64,000 bases of DNA from the NCBI GenBank assembly GCA_900466005.1, contig UEGQ01000021.1, forward strand, positions 1 to 64,000. Reading direction: 5' to 3'. The translations under genes were made by a program, and so were the position numbers. The notes below the pieces were generated by a model. The model saw only the letters and a list, made by a program, of their open reading frames with translations. It ran no database searches and was not told where the DNA came from. Each line of letters opens with the position of its first letter. The first letter of the stretch is position 1. Below, piece by piece: positions 8,198 through 16,751 of the stretch. The stretch is from Hyphomicrobiales bacterium. GTDB lineage: Bacteria > Pseudomonadota > Alphaproteobacteria > Rhizobiales > Rhizobiaceae.

Positions 8198-11100
8198 CGC
8201 GCTATACCCCGCTTGCGGACGTTGTAGGTGTCGCGGAGCGTCCGTCCCGCGCGGCCGCCGGGCGTCGCCAGGCCGTCCGCCACGGCGTCGCTCATCACCA
8301 TGCGATACTGGCGCCGGCCGCGCTCGTCGGTGCCGGCGTCCTCGATCCGCCCGTCCACCTGCGCCGACGAATTGTTGATGATCTGTATGAGCGGGGCGCT
8401 CGACTCCTGGCGGGCCGGTGCCATGGCCGCGACCGGATAGACGCTCCGTGAGCCGACATAGCCGCCGTCCCGATAGCCGCGCATCACGCCCCGGCGGATC
8501 GCTTCGAGATTGTGCACGCCGATCCGCGCCGTCGCAGATGCGTCGAAGACGAACTCCTTCTCATGGACGAGGCCCGCCACCCGCGACGGGTCGTTTCCGC
8601 CGGTCGGCCCGCCCGCCGAAAAGCCGTTGACGAGGAAGCTTCCGAGCGTCGTATTCGGCGTGAACGAAGGCGAGAACAGGTTGCCGAAGAGGCCCATCAG
8701 CCCGCCGCCGGATGCACCGCCGCCATTGCCGAGGCCGGCGAGCACGTTGCCGAACTTGTCGAAGCCGGACCCGAGCGCCCCGAGCCCCTGTGCGGCGATA
8801 TCGCCCTGGCCGGCGAGGTTCTTCAGCGCGTCGGCCGCCGCCATGCCCTGGCTCTGGATGCCAGGCCACAGCGACGCCTGCGCGCTCGTCAGGCCACCGG
8901 CCCACGAGCCGCCGGCCATGCCGCCGCCGCCGAGGTCGAAATGCATGGTGTCGAGTGCACCATACTTGCCCGGACCGCCGGAGAAATACCCGCCCCAGCG
9001 GAACTGGTCGGCAAGCTCGGGATATTTCGACATCTGGATCTGGCGCGAGACCTGGGCGAACTGTTCGTAGGCGCGGAAGCTCGCCGCGTCCTGGTAATTG
9101 CCGAGAAGGCGCCCCGAGGCGAGGTCCGTCAGCTGGACGTCCGTCGCCAGCCCGCCGCCGTGGTAGCGCGGATCGCCCGGCCGGTAGCCGCTGATCGCAT
9201 CCACCTTGAAACCGGGGAAGCGGGACGCCGCCTCCTGCAGGATATCGGTGAGGCGCGGATCGACGCCGTTCCGGTAATTGCCGACGAATCCGAGCGCGCC
9301 GCCCGTGCCCTTGAGCCCGAGCATGTCCGACAGCGTCGTGTTGGGCGTGAATGCGTTGTCATTGCCGGGGACGAGGCTTTTCAGCCCGCCGAGAAGCGAT
9401 CCGGAAACCCCGCCGTTGATCATCACCGTGCCGGCGGTCACCGTCATCGCGCCGACGCTCTGGCCCATTGCCCGCGTCACCAACGAGGTCGCGTCGCTCC
9501 TGCCGCCGCCGAGCAGCCGTGTGACGAGACCGCCGATCCCGCCGAGATCGGAGATGGTGCCGCGATTGCCACCGTCGATCGCGTTCATCAGCGGGTTCTT
9601 GATGCCGATCGTCGAGAGACTGCCGACGATCTCTTTTTTCAGGGCGTCGAGCGCGCCCTTCCAGTCGCCCTTGGTGAGCGCGTCGACGCCGCCGTCGATC
9701 ACACCTTCGATCGCGCCCTGCACCTCGCCCCAGGCATCGCGCAACCGTTCGACCTCGGCCGTCTGGTCGGCGATCGCCAGCGATGCCTTGCGGATTTGGT
9801 CCGCCCTCGCGCTGTCGGACGTGATGCCCTGCTGGCGGATCTGCTGTTCGGCCTGCATGAGGGCGAGCGAGCGCCGGCGCGTCTCTTCCGACTGGCCGAC
9901 GAGTGCTGTTTCAAGCCGCAACTGTTCCAGCGACGATTGCTGGCCACGCAGGATATTAATGGCCGCGATCTCTTCGGCGAGCTGCCCGTAGGCGCGCGAC
10001 TTTTCCGCAATCAGCCGCAGCTCTTCCTGGTCGACCTCGACACCGTTCTTCGCCGCCTCGGCTCTCGCCTGCGCCGTCAGCCGGTATTCCATCCGCAGCC
10101 GCTCGGCTTCGCCGGCCGTCTTGCCGATCAGCGTCAGTTCCAACTGCTGGCCTTCGACGGCTTCCGTCATCGAGCGGATGCGGTCACGCCGGGCGTCGGC
10201 CAGGTCTTTTTCGGCCTGGGCGAGCGCGCGTGCACCGGCAAGTTCGATGCGCTGGCGGCGTTCCGGAACCGCGTCGTCGCGATACTCCGCGGCGGCGGTT
10301 TGCCGGGCAGCTGCTGCGCGCTCCGCTGGCGATCTCGCATTCAAGGTCGCGATTTCCGCCTCGAAAGCCTTCCGGTTCCTCTCCAGCTGAATTCGCTGGC
10401 GATTCTCGTAGAGTGCGAGATTGCCCATATCGCCGCGGTTCGTTATCCCTTGCGAGAGCAAGAGGCCGTTGGGTCCGCGATCGTCGAAGACGCGCCGGCG
10501 AAGCACGTCGAATTCAGTCAGGGCTCTGTTGAGACCTTGGACCTCTTTGCCCAGAACGATGACTTCGTCGGCGATCTTCTGCAGGCCGTTCGTCCGGCCG
10601 ATCCGCTCCACCTCGGCATGGAACTGCGAAAGGTCCGGCGTTCCGTCGGCCAGCTGCACCTTCAGCCGGTTGATCGCGTTCTCGAACGGCTTGAACTTCG
10701 GATCGACGCTGAGGGCGCTGTCGCCGAGCGCGAGGATGGCATCGGCCGTGCGCCGGAGTTCCTCGGGATTGTCCGAGGTCTGGACGAGCGTCGAAAAGGT
10801 TCGCTCGACGCTCTTCTGGAAGGTCGCGAGATCCGGAGCGCCACGCCGCGCGCTTTCGAGAAGCGAGTCGACATCGGACTTGAAGGCCGCCAGAGGGCCG
10901 GAAAGCTTCTGCAGATCTTCGACACTTGCGCCGGGGCCGGTGAAATACCCCGTAAGCCCGTCGACGCCGGCGAGCTTCGCCAGCATCTCGTCGTTCTGCT
11001 GACGCGCGACCGCCCGGATGAGGCTTTCGTTCTGGCGGAGGCTCGCATCGCCGAAGACGGACCCGCCGAGATTGCCCGAGATCTTCACGGCCTCGCCGAG

Positions 11101-11910
11101 CGCGCCATAGCGGGCCGTCAGGGTCTCGATATTCTCCTTGTGTGCGGCCAGCGCATCGTCGAGCGTCTTGACCTCTTTCCGCGACGAGGTGAGCCACTGG
11201 ATGCCCGCGGCCGCCGCTGTGACGGCGCCGACGGTGACCAGTGTCTGGACGCTGGCCAAGGACCGCAAGGCAGCCACGACGCCTTGGACGGGCTTTTCCA
11301 TCGTGCCGACGACGGTGGCGGCCTGCAGGCCCTGCTGCATACCGATCTGCCACGAAGGCATGCCCATCAGCGCGGTGACGACGGTGTCCTGTGCCTGCGC
11401 CGCGAGGTTGGCCGTCTGGAATGCCGCATTGCCATCCCGACCGGCCCGGCCTGCCCGCACCGATACACCGTTGGCGTTCGCCGCCGCCTGGCGCAGGGCC
11501 GCGCCGCGTCCCTTGATCGCCTCGATCGAGGCAAGCGTCGCCTGACGTTCCCGCGAGATGGCAGCAACCATCTCGTTCGAGGAGAGCACGCCCTGTGAAT
11601 GGAGCGTGCGGATCTCGGTGAGCTGCTGTTTGTAGGAGCGGATGACGGCAAAGAGCGGATTGTACTTCGCCCGCAGCTCGTCGACCGAGCGGCCCTGCAT
11701 GGCGAGCGCCCCGGACCATTCCTTCAGGCTTCCGTTGGCGGCGCCGGTATTCAGGCCGACCGTGGCATTGATCAATGCCTGCAGCTTCGTCTGTGTGCGC
11801 TGGGCCTCATGGCCGATTCCGGCGACGGCCTGCTGGGCCTCGGCGCCGCCGGTCTTGGCGCCGGCGGCGTCGATGTTCACGCCGATGGAGAGTTTGAGCG
11901 GCTGTGCCAT
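8194..11910 (-). CDS. Tail tape measure protein with embedded M15-like peptidase domain
   Basis: This long (1238-residue) protein is rich in coiled coil over about residues 120-170 and 490-700, with hydrophobic segments near 185-235, as in tape measures that set tail length. Residues about 885-1000 look like a D,D-carboxypeptidase of the M15/VanY type. They have ISGYRPGDPRYHGGGLATD with zinc-ligand spacing His917-x6-Asp924, then FRWGGYF, then DTMHFDL with His990. A Gly-rich end follows. The ATG at 11910 is used rather than the GTG two codons earlier because GGAGG lies 9 bases before the ATG. It overlaps the next gene by ATGA. The peptidase would help the phage pass the cell wall. Confidence 0.9.
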   Translation of the reverse strand: MAQPLKLSIGVNIDAAGAKTGGAEAQQAVAGIGHEAQRTQTKLQALINATVGLNTGAANGSLKEWSGALAMQGRSVDELRAKYNPLFAVIRSYKQQLTEIRTLHSQGVLSSNEMVAAISRERQATLASIEAIKGRGAALRQAAANANGVSVRAGRAGRDGNAAFQTANLAAQAQDTVVTALMGMPSWQIGMQQGLQAATVVGTMEKPVQGVVAALRSLASVQTLVTVGAVTAAAAGIQWLTSSRKEVKTLDDALAAHKENIETLTARYGALGEAVKISGNLGGSVFGDASLRQNESLIRAVARQQNDEMLAKLAGVDGLTGYFTGPGASVEDLQKLSGPLAAFKSDVDSLLESARRGAPDLATFQKSVERTFSTLVQTSDNPEELRRTADAILALGDSALSVDPKFKPFENAINRLKVQLADGTPDLSQFHAEVERIGRTNGLQKIADEVIVLGKEVQGLNRALTEFDVLRRRVFDDRGPNGLLLSQGITNRGDMGNLALYENRQRIQLERNRKAFEAEIATLNARSPAERAAAARQTAAAEYRDDAVPERRQRIELAGARALAQAEKDLADARRDRIRSMTEAVEGQQLELTLIGKTAGEAERLRMEYRLTAQARAEAAKNGVEVDQEELRLIAEKSRAYGQLAEEIAAINILRGQQSSLEQLRLETALVGQSEETRRRSLALMQAEQQIRQQGITSDSARADQIRKASLAIADQTAEVERLRDAWGEVQGAIEGVIDGGVDALTKGDWKGALDALKKEIVGSLSTIGIKNPLMNAIDGGNRGTISDLGGIGGLVTRLLGGGRSDATSLVTRAMGQSVGAMTVTAGTVMINGGVSGSLLGGLKSLVPGNDNAFTPNTTLSDMLGLKGTGGALGFVGNYRNGVDPRLTDILQEAASRFPGFKVDAISGYRPGDPRYHGGGLATDVQLTDLASGRLLGNYQDAASFRAYEQFAQVSRQIQMSKYPELADQFRWGGYFSGGPGKYGALDTMHFDLGGGGMAGGSWAGGLTSAQASLWPGIQSQGMAAADALKNLAGQGDIAAQGLGALGSGFDKFGNVLAGLGNGGGASGGGLMGLFGNLFSPSFTPNTTLGSFLVNGFSAGGPTGGNDPSRVAGLVHEKEFVFDASATARIGVHNLEAIRRGVMRGYRDGGYVGSRSVYPVAAMAPARQESSAPLIQIINNSSAQVDGRIEDAGTDERGRRQYRMVMSDAVADGLATPGGRAGRTLRDTYNVRKRGIAR

Positions 11911-12013
11911 GGTCACGCGCCTCCGCGAATGCCGGAGAGGGCGGACATGATCTCGGGATGGCTTGGGCGGAACGGCAGCATGGGGCCGACGATGCCCCGC
12001 GCGCGCGGTTCAA

Positions 12014-12040
12014 AACAGTCTCAAGGGTGTGTGGCTGTCG
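12014..12040 (-). promoter_or_regulatory. Late-module repeat element, copy A (before tape measure)
   Basis: AACAGTCTCAA followed by GGGTGTGTGGCTGTCG on the + strand matches the elements at 18331 and 25839. It lies 103 bases upstream of the tape measure start, in a 166-base gap of an otherwise overlapping operon. It is probably the analogue of a Mu late promoter such as PP, bound by the Mor/C-type activator. On the minus strand it ends in CTGTTTTG, so a terminator role is the alternative. Confidence 0.5.
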
Positions 12041-12046
12041 GGGGAT

Positions 12047-12066
12047 GCCGGCCCGGATCGGCCGGC
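12047..12066 (-). terminator. Hairpin after chaperone GT
   Basis: GCCGGCC and GGCCGGC form a perfect 7-bp stem with a 6-base loop, 10 bases past the GT stop. It would end the head/tail-tube transcript just before the late repeat element. There is no T-run directly after it. Confidence 0.45.
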
Positions 12067-12076
12067 TTCAGGCTTA

Positions 12077-12843
12077 TCACGAGGTGTTGAGCGTCTCAAG
12101 CGCGGCGGCTTCCATGGCCCGGAGATCCTCGAACACATGGTCGCTGCATCGCCGCCTGCGAAGCACGATATCGCAAGCCACATAATCGAGCCCGATCCAC
12201 CAGATGCGAGCCATCGTGCCGGCCGTCCGCCATTGTGTTTCGCAGGCAAGGAAGGCGTCGAGGCTCTCGCGGTTGACGGCCGCGACCTTCACCAGATCCT
12301 CGTCGGACAGGGACGGCGGAACCAGCCCGAGGTCACGGAATTGCGCCTGGAGATCCTCGTCGATCGGCGCCGGCCGGCTGCGGTCGGCGCCGCCGGTGCG
12401 GAGTGCGGCCCAGGTTCTGGCCGCTTCCGTCAGTTTCCCAGGCGGGCCTTGTCCTCGGCGATCGCCTCCTGATAGGCGCGGTTGATTGCCGCGCGGATAC
12501 GATTGTGCTTCATCACCAGGGTGAACGTGACATCGCTGAACGGGATCTGCTTTTTGTCTTCGTCCACGATGCCGCGCCAGTTGCGGATGACCCGCCGGAA
12601 GGAGGCGACAGCCAGCGCGTCCAGTTCGTCCTGCACCTTCCGCAGGTTCTCTTCGCTCGCGTCCGTCTCGACCTTTTTCAGGAGCGCCGTCCGTTCGTCT
12701 TCCAACGCGCGGCTCTCGTCGCGATCGAGGATCTCGAACTCGATCTCGAACGAGAACTCGGTCATCTGGCCCGCATTGTCGGGGTCGGGCTGCTGCACCT
12801 TGACGGGCCACCAGCAGGTGAGATTGGGCACGAACACAAACAT
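12077..12843 (-). CDS. Tail assembly chaperone GT (made by -1 frameshift)
   Basis: This is the long product of the G/GT pair. Ribosomes start at 12843, read G, slip -1 at GGGAAAC (12433-12439) and continue as GKLTEAARTWAALR to the stop at 12077, adding about 119 residues. The extension contains ETQWRTAGTMARIWWIGLDY, which resembles DUF1799 proteins found at this place in Mu-like siphophages. There is no good start codon with an RBS for the extension alone. By analogy with lambda, the T part recruits tail-tube subunits to the tape measure. Function is inferred from position and the slippery site. Confidence 0.8.
12430..12843 (-). CDS. Tail assembly chaperone G
   Basis: This 137-residue acidic, helical protein begins MFVFVPNLTCWWPVKV. 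It contains a charged coiled-coil stretch (residues about 40-75) and ends AIAEDKARLGN. It lies between the tail tube and tape measure genes, where lambda G is found. Start choice: AAGGAT stands 6 bases before the ATG at 12843, while the longer frame would need a TTG. The stop codon directly follows the slippery heptamer. It probably coats the tape measure before tube polymerisation. Confidence 0.8.
   Translation of the reverse strand: MFVFVPNLTCWWPVKVQQPDPDNAGQMTEFSFEIEFEILDRDESRALEDERTALLKKVETDASEENLRKVQDELDALAVASFRRVIRNWRGIVDEDKKQIPFSDVTFTLVMKHNRIRAAINRAYQEAIAEDKARLGN
12433..12439 (-). other. Slippery heptamer for programmed -1 frameshift
   Basis: On the minus strand the codons read CTG GGA AAC TGA, so G GGA AAC is an ideal X-XXY-YYZ slippery site, followed at once by the zero-frame stop. 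Lambda uses GGGAAAG in the same gene pair. Confidence 0.85.
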
Positions 12844-12883
12844 GAAATGATCCTTCAAACGGGCTTCGAACGGCGTGCAAACG

Positions 12884-13810
12884 TCACATGACGGTGATCA
12901 GGAACTCGTCGTTCCCGGCCTGCGGCTGGTAGATCAGCGGCAGGCTGTTGTTGATGATTTTCTGGCTCTCGCCATAGGTCGGACGGCCGATCTGCACCGC
13001 GTCGGCTCCGAATTTGACGATGTTGCCGGCGACCGTGCCGTGCTGGCCGGCGAGCACGCCGGTTGTATGCGCCTGGGCAATGGCAAACCAGTCCTTGGTC
13101 GCAAGAGCGACCGCGTCCATGGTCGCCTGTCCCGTCATCTGCCGGTCGACATGCTGGATGCTCTCGTGACCGATGAGAAGGCGCGGCTCGACCTGGTTGC
13201 CGAGATCCATGGAAACGCCTTCGCAGGCGCCGGCGTGACCGTGCAGGGAGAACGTGGTGTTCGCCTTCGACACCGGAACCGGCTTGATGAAGGCGGCGAC
13301 GTTGACTGCGGGAAGCGCCGCGTCCGTGATCGTGCCTAGCAGGCCGGTCATGGTGAAGACGAAGCGCGGGATCTGCCGCGGCGTCATCTGCAGGGTCATG
13401 GTACCGCGGGCGCCGAGCAGGACGTGACGCACGCCGTCCATGTTGAAATAGATCGACACGGCCTCCTGCTGCGAGGAGATCGGATGGTACTGCACGTCGA
13501 CGCCGGCGGTGATCACCTCGGCGAGGCCGCAGGCTCTCAGCAGCGGTCCGTAGGCCGGTGCGGTGCCGGCCGCTCCGGCGCCGGCGATTTCGATCTCGCC
13601 GGAAATCCGGGCATAGTTACCGACGAGCATCACGCCCTGGTGCCCCATGTAGGGCAGCACCAGGTCGCGATTGACGTCTTCACCGAGCAGAGGCTCGAAG
13701 TTCACGTTCGTCATCTGCATGGCGTTGGCGGCGCCCGTCGGCACCGAGTCTTCGCCGTAGACGGTTTCGATCTTGGCGAGGATCGCGCGGTTGCGGAAAT
13801 AACGTGTCAT
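12884..13810 (-). CDS. Major tail tube protein
   Basis: This 308-residue protein lies between the tail completion genes and the G/GT chaperones. It begins MTRYFRNRAILAKIETVYG, the usual opening of tail tube subunits of Mu-like siphophages (B3 type). A beta-rich body with many Gly/Ala residues follows, including GVRHVLLGARGTMTLQ. It forms the non-contractile tube through which DNA passes. AAGGA lies before the ATG, which abuts the stop of the preceding small gene (TAAATG), suggesting translational coupling. Confidence 0.8.
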   Translation of the reverse strand: MTRYFRNRAILAKIETVYGEDSVPTGAANAMQMTNVNFEPLLGEDVNRDLVLPYMGHQGVMLVGNYARISGEIEIAGAGAAGTAPAYGPLLRACGLAEVITAGVDVQYHPISSQQEAVSIYFNMDGVRHVLLGARGTMTLQMTPRQIPRFVFTMTGLLGTITDAALPAVNVAAFIKPVPVSKANTTFSLHGHAGACEGVSMDLGNQVEPRLLIGHESIQHVDRQMTGQATMDAVALATKDWFAIAQAHTTGVLAGQHGTVAGNIVKFGADAVQIGRPTYGESQKIINNSLPLIYQPQAGNDEFLITVM

Positions 13811-13963
13811 TTACTTGTCCTTCGGCTTGCCGGTGGTTGGGGTCGTGCCGGTCCGGTCCGGCTTCCGGGTCGTTTCGGCGGTTTCCGTGCGCTCGACGAG
13901 CTTCAGGGCGCCGTCCTCCTGGCGGACATAGCTGCCGCCGCTCATCGGTTTCGTCTCGGTCAT
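13811..13963 (-). CDS. Small unknown protein (50 aa) upstream of tail tube
   Basis: A short frame begins MTETKPMSGGSYVRQEDG and ends in a Thr/Lys/Pro-rich tail (GTTPTTGKPKDK). It is linked by TGATG to the gene before and by TAAATG to the tail tube gene after, so it is almost certainly translated. Small acidic-then-basic proteins of this kind sit before tube genes in several Mu-like phages. No function can be assigned. Confidence 0.65.
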   Translation of the reverse strand: MTETKPMSGGSYVRQEDGALKLVERTETAETTRKPDRTGTTPTTGKPKDK

Positions 13964-14385
13964 CAGGGCTGCTCCTCCAGGTAACGGGCAGTTGCATAGG
14001 TGTCTTCGAACCAGATCGTGCCGGCTACGGCGTGCTGCAGTTCACCGCTTACGTGCTCCAACGGGTCGCTCGCACCGGTCGGCATGAAGCCGATCAGCTG
14101 GCCGCGAACGAAACTCTTCAGGTTCTCGATGTCGTCGGCCGCGGCCCACTCATCCTCGCCGGAAAGGTTCTCGGTCACGATCACGACGGAGATGTCCGGT
14201 GTGCTGCGCTGAAGCACAGGTCCGGTCATGCGTTCGCTTGGGGCGGAGTGCTCGGCCGCGGCATAGACATAGGCGGCGGGCACGGCCGGCGGCCGATCGG
14301 TCACGCTTGAGAGCGATCCGGCGCCGCCGACGATGCGGAAGGGCGTTCCGGCTTCGAGCAGCCGATCGACGATGCTCTTGATCAC
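13963..14385 (-). CDS. Tail terminator-like protein
   Basis: This 140-residue protein begins MIKSIVDRLLEAGTPFRIVG. The layout (N-terminal helix, mixed alpha/beta body with DISVVIVTENL, C-terminal WFEDTYATARYL) and its place between the Mu G-like protein and the tube protein fit tail terminator proteins (lambda gpU type), which cap the tube and join it to the head. It overlaps its neighbours at ATGA and TGATG. The role is inferred mainly from position. Confidence 0.6.
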   Translation of the reverse strand: MIKSIVDRLLEAGTPFRIVGGAGSLSSVTDRPPAVPAAYVYAAAEHSAPSERMTGPVLQRSTPDISVVIVTENLSGEDEWAAADDIENLKSFVRGQLIGFMPTGASDPLEHVSGELQHAVAGTIWFEDTYATARYLEEQP

Positions 14386-14954
14386 GGCGCGCCCTCCTGA
14401 AGCAGGTAGTCTTCGCCAAGCTGCAGCAGCATGCGCTTATCCTCCTCGGAAAATCCGAAATACGGGCGGGCGGGAATGGAAATGACGTGCTCGCCGATCG
14501 TCACGTTGCGAACGACGCCGCCCTTGGTCCCGGTCTTCACGAACCGGGTCCGCCCCGTCCGGATCTTCTTCAGGGTCGCTCGCTGGCTGCGCGCGTAGAT
14601 CTGTATCTGGCCCCCGAACTGGTGCACGGCCGCGTAGGCGACGTTGGTTCCGACTTCGGCCGAGCTGGCATCAGATCGCGTGACGAGACTGCGATAGAGA
14701 CGGGTCGTGACACGAAGGATGTTCGCGGTGCCGCGGCGCCGGCCGCCACGCATGACACGATTGGCTGTCCGCTTCGACAGCGGCCTCCAGGGCTCGCCGT
14801 CGGGGCCGGCTTCCCGCTCGAAGCGCCGTTGCGTCGAGGTGAGCATGTAGGCGGCGATCGCGCTCATCAACTGGCCGGGATGGGTCGCACGCGCGACCAG
14901 GTAGCGAACGCCGTCCGTCGCCTTGTCTTCAAGCGTGATGCTGGCGCCGGTCAT
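14382..14954 (-). CDS. Phage virion morphogenesis protein (Mu G-like)
   Basis: This 190-residue basic protein contains QRRFEREAGPDGEPWRPLSK, typical of the virion morphogenesis/tail completion family that includes Mu gpG. It also has GTNVAYAAVHQFGG and IPARPYFGFS near the C-terminus, the usual motifs of this family. It is expected to complete the head-tail connector. ATGA overlap with the next gene; one base separates it from the gp36-like gene upstream. Confidence 0.85.
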   Translation of the reverse strand: MTGASITLEDKATDGVRYLVARATHPGQLMSAIAAYMLTSTQRRFEREAGPDGEPWRPLSKRTANRVMRGGRRRGTANILRVTTRLYRSLVTRSDASSAEVGTNVAYAAVHQFGGQIQIYARSQRATLKKIRTGRTRFVKTGTKGGVVRNVTIGEHVISIPARPYFGFSEEDKRMLLQLGEDYLLQEGAP

Positions 14955-14955
14955 C

Positions 14956-15387
14956 TCAGAAACCCTTCAGGCTGTCGCGCGTGAACACGCGGCCGGGCGC
15001 CGTCCATTGCACCTGGCCGCCGCCGGCCGCAGGCGGAGCCTCGCCGCCTTCGGTCAACTGGACGAGGCCTCTGGAGACATCCCGCAGAAATGCCACGGCT
15101 TCCGCATAGGCACGGGCAACGGCTCCGTCCTTCTCGGCAGCCTTGCCGTGGAGGTAGTACCGGGCGATGTCGCAGACATTCTTGGTGAGCACGCTCGGGA
15201 CGGGCGAGAGCGGCAGGGTGAGCACCTTTGCGAGATAGCCGTCGGCCAACGCGGACGCGTCGCCGATCGCCCGCGATACGACCACGTCGTCTATGGTCGA
15301 GGCGGGCCTGTTGACGCGGTCGGTGAGCTGGATGAGTTCCTGCTCGCCGAACCGGTCGACCAGATCCTGCTTGGTGCAATAGGTCAT
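14956..15387 (-). CDS. Head-tail connector protein (Mu gp36-like, DUF1320)
   Basis: This 143-residue protein begins MTYCTKQDLVDRFGEQELIQLTD, the hallmark of the DUF1320/Mu gp36 family. It continues with the helical region AIGDASALADGYLAKV and a CDIARYYLHGK segment. It is encoded just after the capsid block, as in Mu, and probably forms part of the connector below the portal. Confidence 0.85.
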   Translation of the reverse strand: MTYCTKQDLVDRFGEQELIQLTDRVNRPASTIDDVVVSRAIGDASALADGYLAKVLTLPLSPVPSVLTKNVCDIARYYLHGKAAEKDGAVARAYAEAVAFLRDVSRGLVQLTEGGEAPPAAGGGQVQWTAPGRVFTRDSLKGF

Positions 15388-15393
15388 CGCCGG

Positions 15394-15738
15394 TTACTCG
15401 GTCTCGGCCGCCGTCGTGAGTTCGGCGACGAGCGCAGGCTCCGACAGGATCGCTTCGATTTGCGCGGGATGACTGAAGGCAGACAAGGGATGATCGGTCT
15501 GCGCCATGGAGTGGCTGATCCCGCCGCGGCGGAAGCCGGCGGACTTTGCCGAAACGCGAAGCACGATGCTGGCCGGGTCGATATCCTGCTCATCCAGCTT
15601 CGTCAGCGCGCCGAAGGTGAGCGGAAACTTCTCCTGGAACAGTTCCTTGCCCAAAGTGAGCACAGGCAAAACGTCGGGCTTCGACTGATCATTGGCGATC
15701 GTCTGGTCATCTGCAGGAGCTGCTGGCTTGCGTGCCAT
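15394..15738 (-). CDS. Small head-region protein (Mu gp35-like)
   Basis: This 114-residue protein begins MARKPAAPADDQTIANDQ. It has an unstructured Lys/Pro/Asp-rich start followed by a helical core with FPLTFGALTKLDEQDIDP. It lies between the capsid terminator and the gp36-like gene, the place of FluMu gp35/HI1506-like proteins. AAAGGA precedes the ATG by 8 bases. The function is unknown and the family match is by pattern and position. Confidence 0.6.
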   Translation of the reverse strand: MARKPAAPADDQTIANDQSKPDVLPVLTLGKELFQEKFPLTFGALTKLDEQDIDPASIVLRVSAKSAGFRRGGISHSMAQTDHPLSAFSHPAQIEAILSEPALVAELTTAAETE

Positions 15739-15761
15739 TGGATGTTCCTTTCCGGTTCTTG

Positions 15762-15786
15762 GGAAAAGGCCGCTTTCCGGCCCTTT
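15762..15786 (-). terminator. Intrinsic terminator behind the capsid gene
   Basis: On the minus strand GGCCG-GAAAG-CGGCC followed by TTTTCC forms a stem-loop with T-run, about 65 bases past the major capsid stop. A second GC-rich inverted repeat lies between it and the stop. Partial termination here would favour capsid over downstream tail products. Confidence 0.6.
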
Positions 15787-15846
15787 CTGAAGAACCGCCG
15801 GCCGGGGGAGAAAGGCCCGGCCGGCGCGCCCTGGATGCCGCCGCCG

Positions 15847-16743
15847 TCAGGCAAGCCAGGGAACGACGAGAACCTCGGCGGTGTTGTACCATTCGTTGGT
15901 GCCGCCGCCGTCCGCGAGCGAATTGCCGACGATCTTGCGGGCCGCGCCTTCGAGCGAGGGCGGAACGACCAGAAGCGTGGGCTTGATCGCCAGCGGGCGT
16001 CCGTAATCGCCCTTCATCTCGGAGAGGCCGACGCGGGCCGCTTCGTAGTGGGTCGCGTCGAGGGTTTGCTTCGAGCCCCAGGCCATCTGCCAAAAGCCGA
16101 AGCCGACCTCGCAGCGTCCATCGGTGCCGTACTGGTACTCCTTCTTGGCGAAGACGTTGGCATCGTCCTCCTTGTCCATGCGAACGAGCCGGTTGAACTT
16201 CTTGCGGTCCTGATAAATCACCGGCTTCAGCGGCCGCGAGACATCGAGCAGGAACCACGGGGTTCCGGCGCCGCCATCGGTGTTCGCAACGGAAATCACG
16301 GCGCCCTTCTCGTCGAGCACCGGATGGTCGGTGTCAAAGAAATACTGGCCGTCATAGCACTTGGTTGCGAAACCGTTTTTCAGGAACGGCCACACGAGTT
16401 CATCGGGGAAACTTGCGGCCGACGACCCAAGCTCCTGAAACAGCGGCGTGTAGATCCCGAGATTGTCGTCGTCGAAGTCGTCGCGATCGACGCCGATGGT
16501 GCTTTCAAACGACTTGTTGGTCAGCGAATATCCGTGCTTCGCAAGCGCGTTGATCACGCGGTCGCCGATCCACTCGCGGAAACGCGGAAGCTTGCCGAGC
16601 CAGCCGTATTCCTGCGTCTTCGTCGTGGAGGTGACGACCGTCGCTACCCGCTGGTACATGCTGGGAGAGGTGGCGAAGCCCGACTGGAAGGCGGCGTTGA
16701 AGCCGACATAGGCGGAACGAAGAGTCTGTGCGTTGATGTCCAT
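15847..16743 (-). CDS. Major capsid protein (Mu gpT-like)
   Basis: This 298-residue protein begins MDINAQTLRSAYVGFNAAFQ and contains LPRFREWIGDRVINALAKHG, both typical of the Mu major head subunit T. It also has AGTPWFLLDVSRPLKPVIYQ, another signature stretch of the family, and ends EWYNTAEVLVVPWLA. It builds the icosahedral shell (HK97-like fold expected). It follows the decoration and protease/scaffold genes in canonical order and is followed by a terminator. Confidence 0.95.
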   Translation of the reverse strand: MDINAQTLRSAYVGFNAAFQSGFATSPSMYQRVATVVTSTTKTQEYGWLGKLPRFREWIGDRVINALAKHGYSLTNKSFESTIGVDRDDFDDDNLGIYTPLFQELGSSAASFPDELVWPFLKNGFATKCYDGQYFFDTDHPVLDEKGAVISVANTDGGAGTPWFLLDVSRPLKPVIYQDRKKFNRLVRMDKEDDANVFAKKEYQYGTDGRCEVGFGFWQMAWGSKQTLDATHYEAARVGLSEMKGDYGRPLAIKPTLLVVPPSLEGAARKIVGNSLADGGGTNEWYNTAEVLVVPWLA

Positions 16744-16751
16744 GGGAGCCC

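Noticed and set aside
8512..11598. 1028-codon + strand frame opposite the tape measure
   Set aside because: Same shadow pattern with high Arg/His/Asp; the minus strand has the tape measure.
11913..11981. 22-codon frame MLPFRPSHPEIMSALSGIRG... between GT and the tape measure
   Set aside because: Protein-like, but no RBS and too short to judge; it may be only the leader of the tape measure mRNA.
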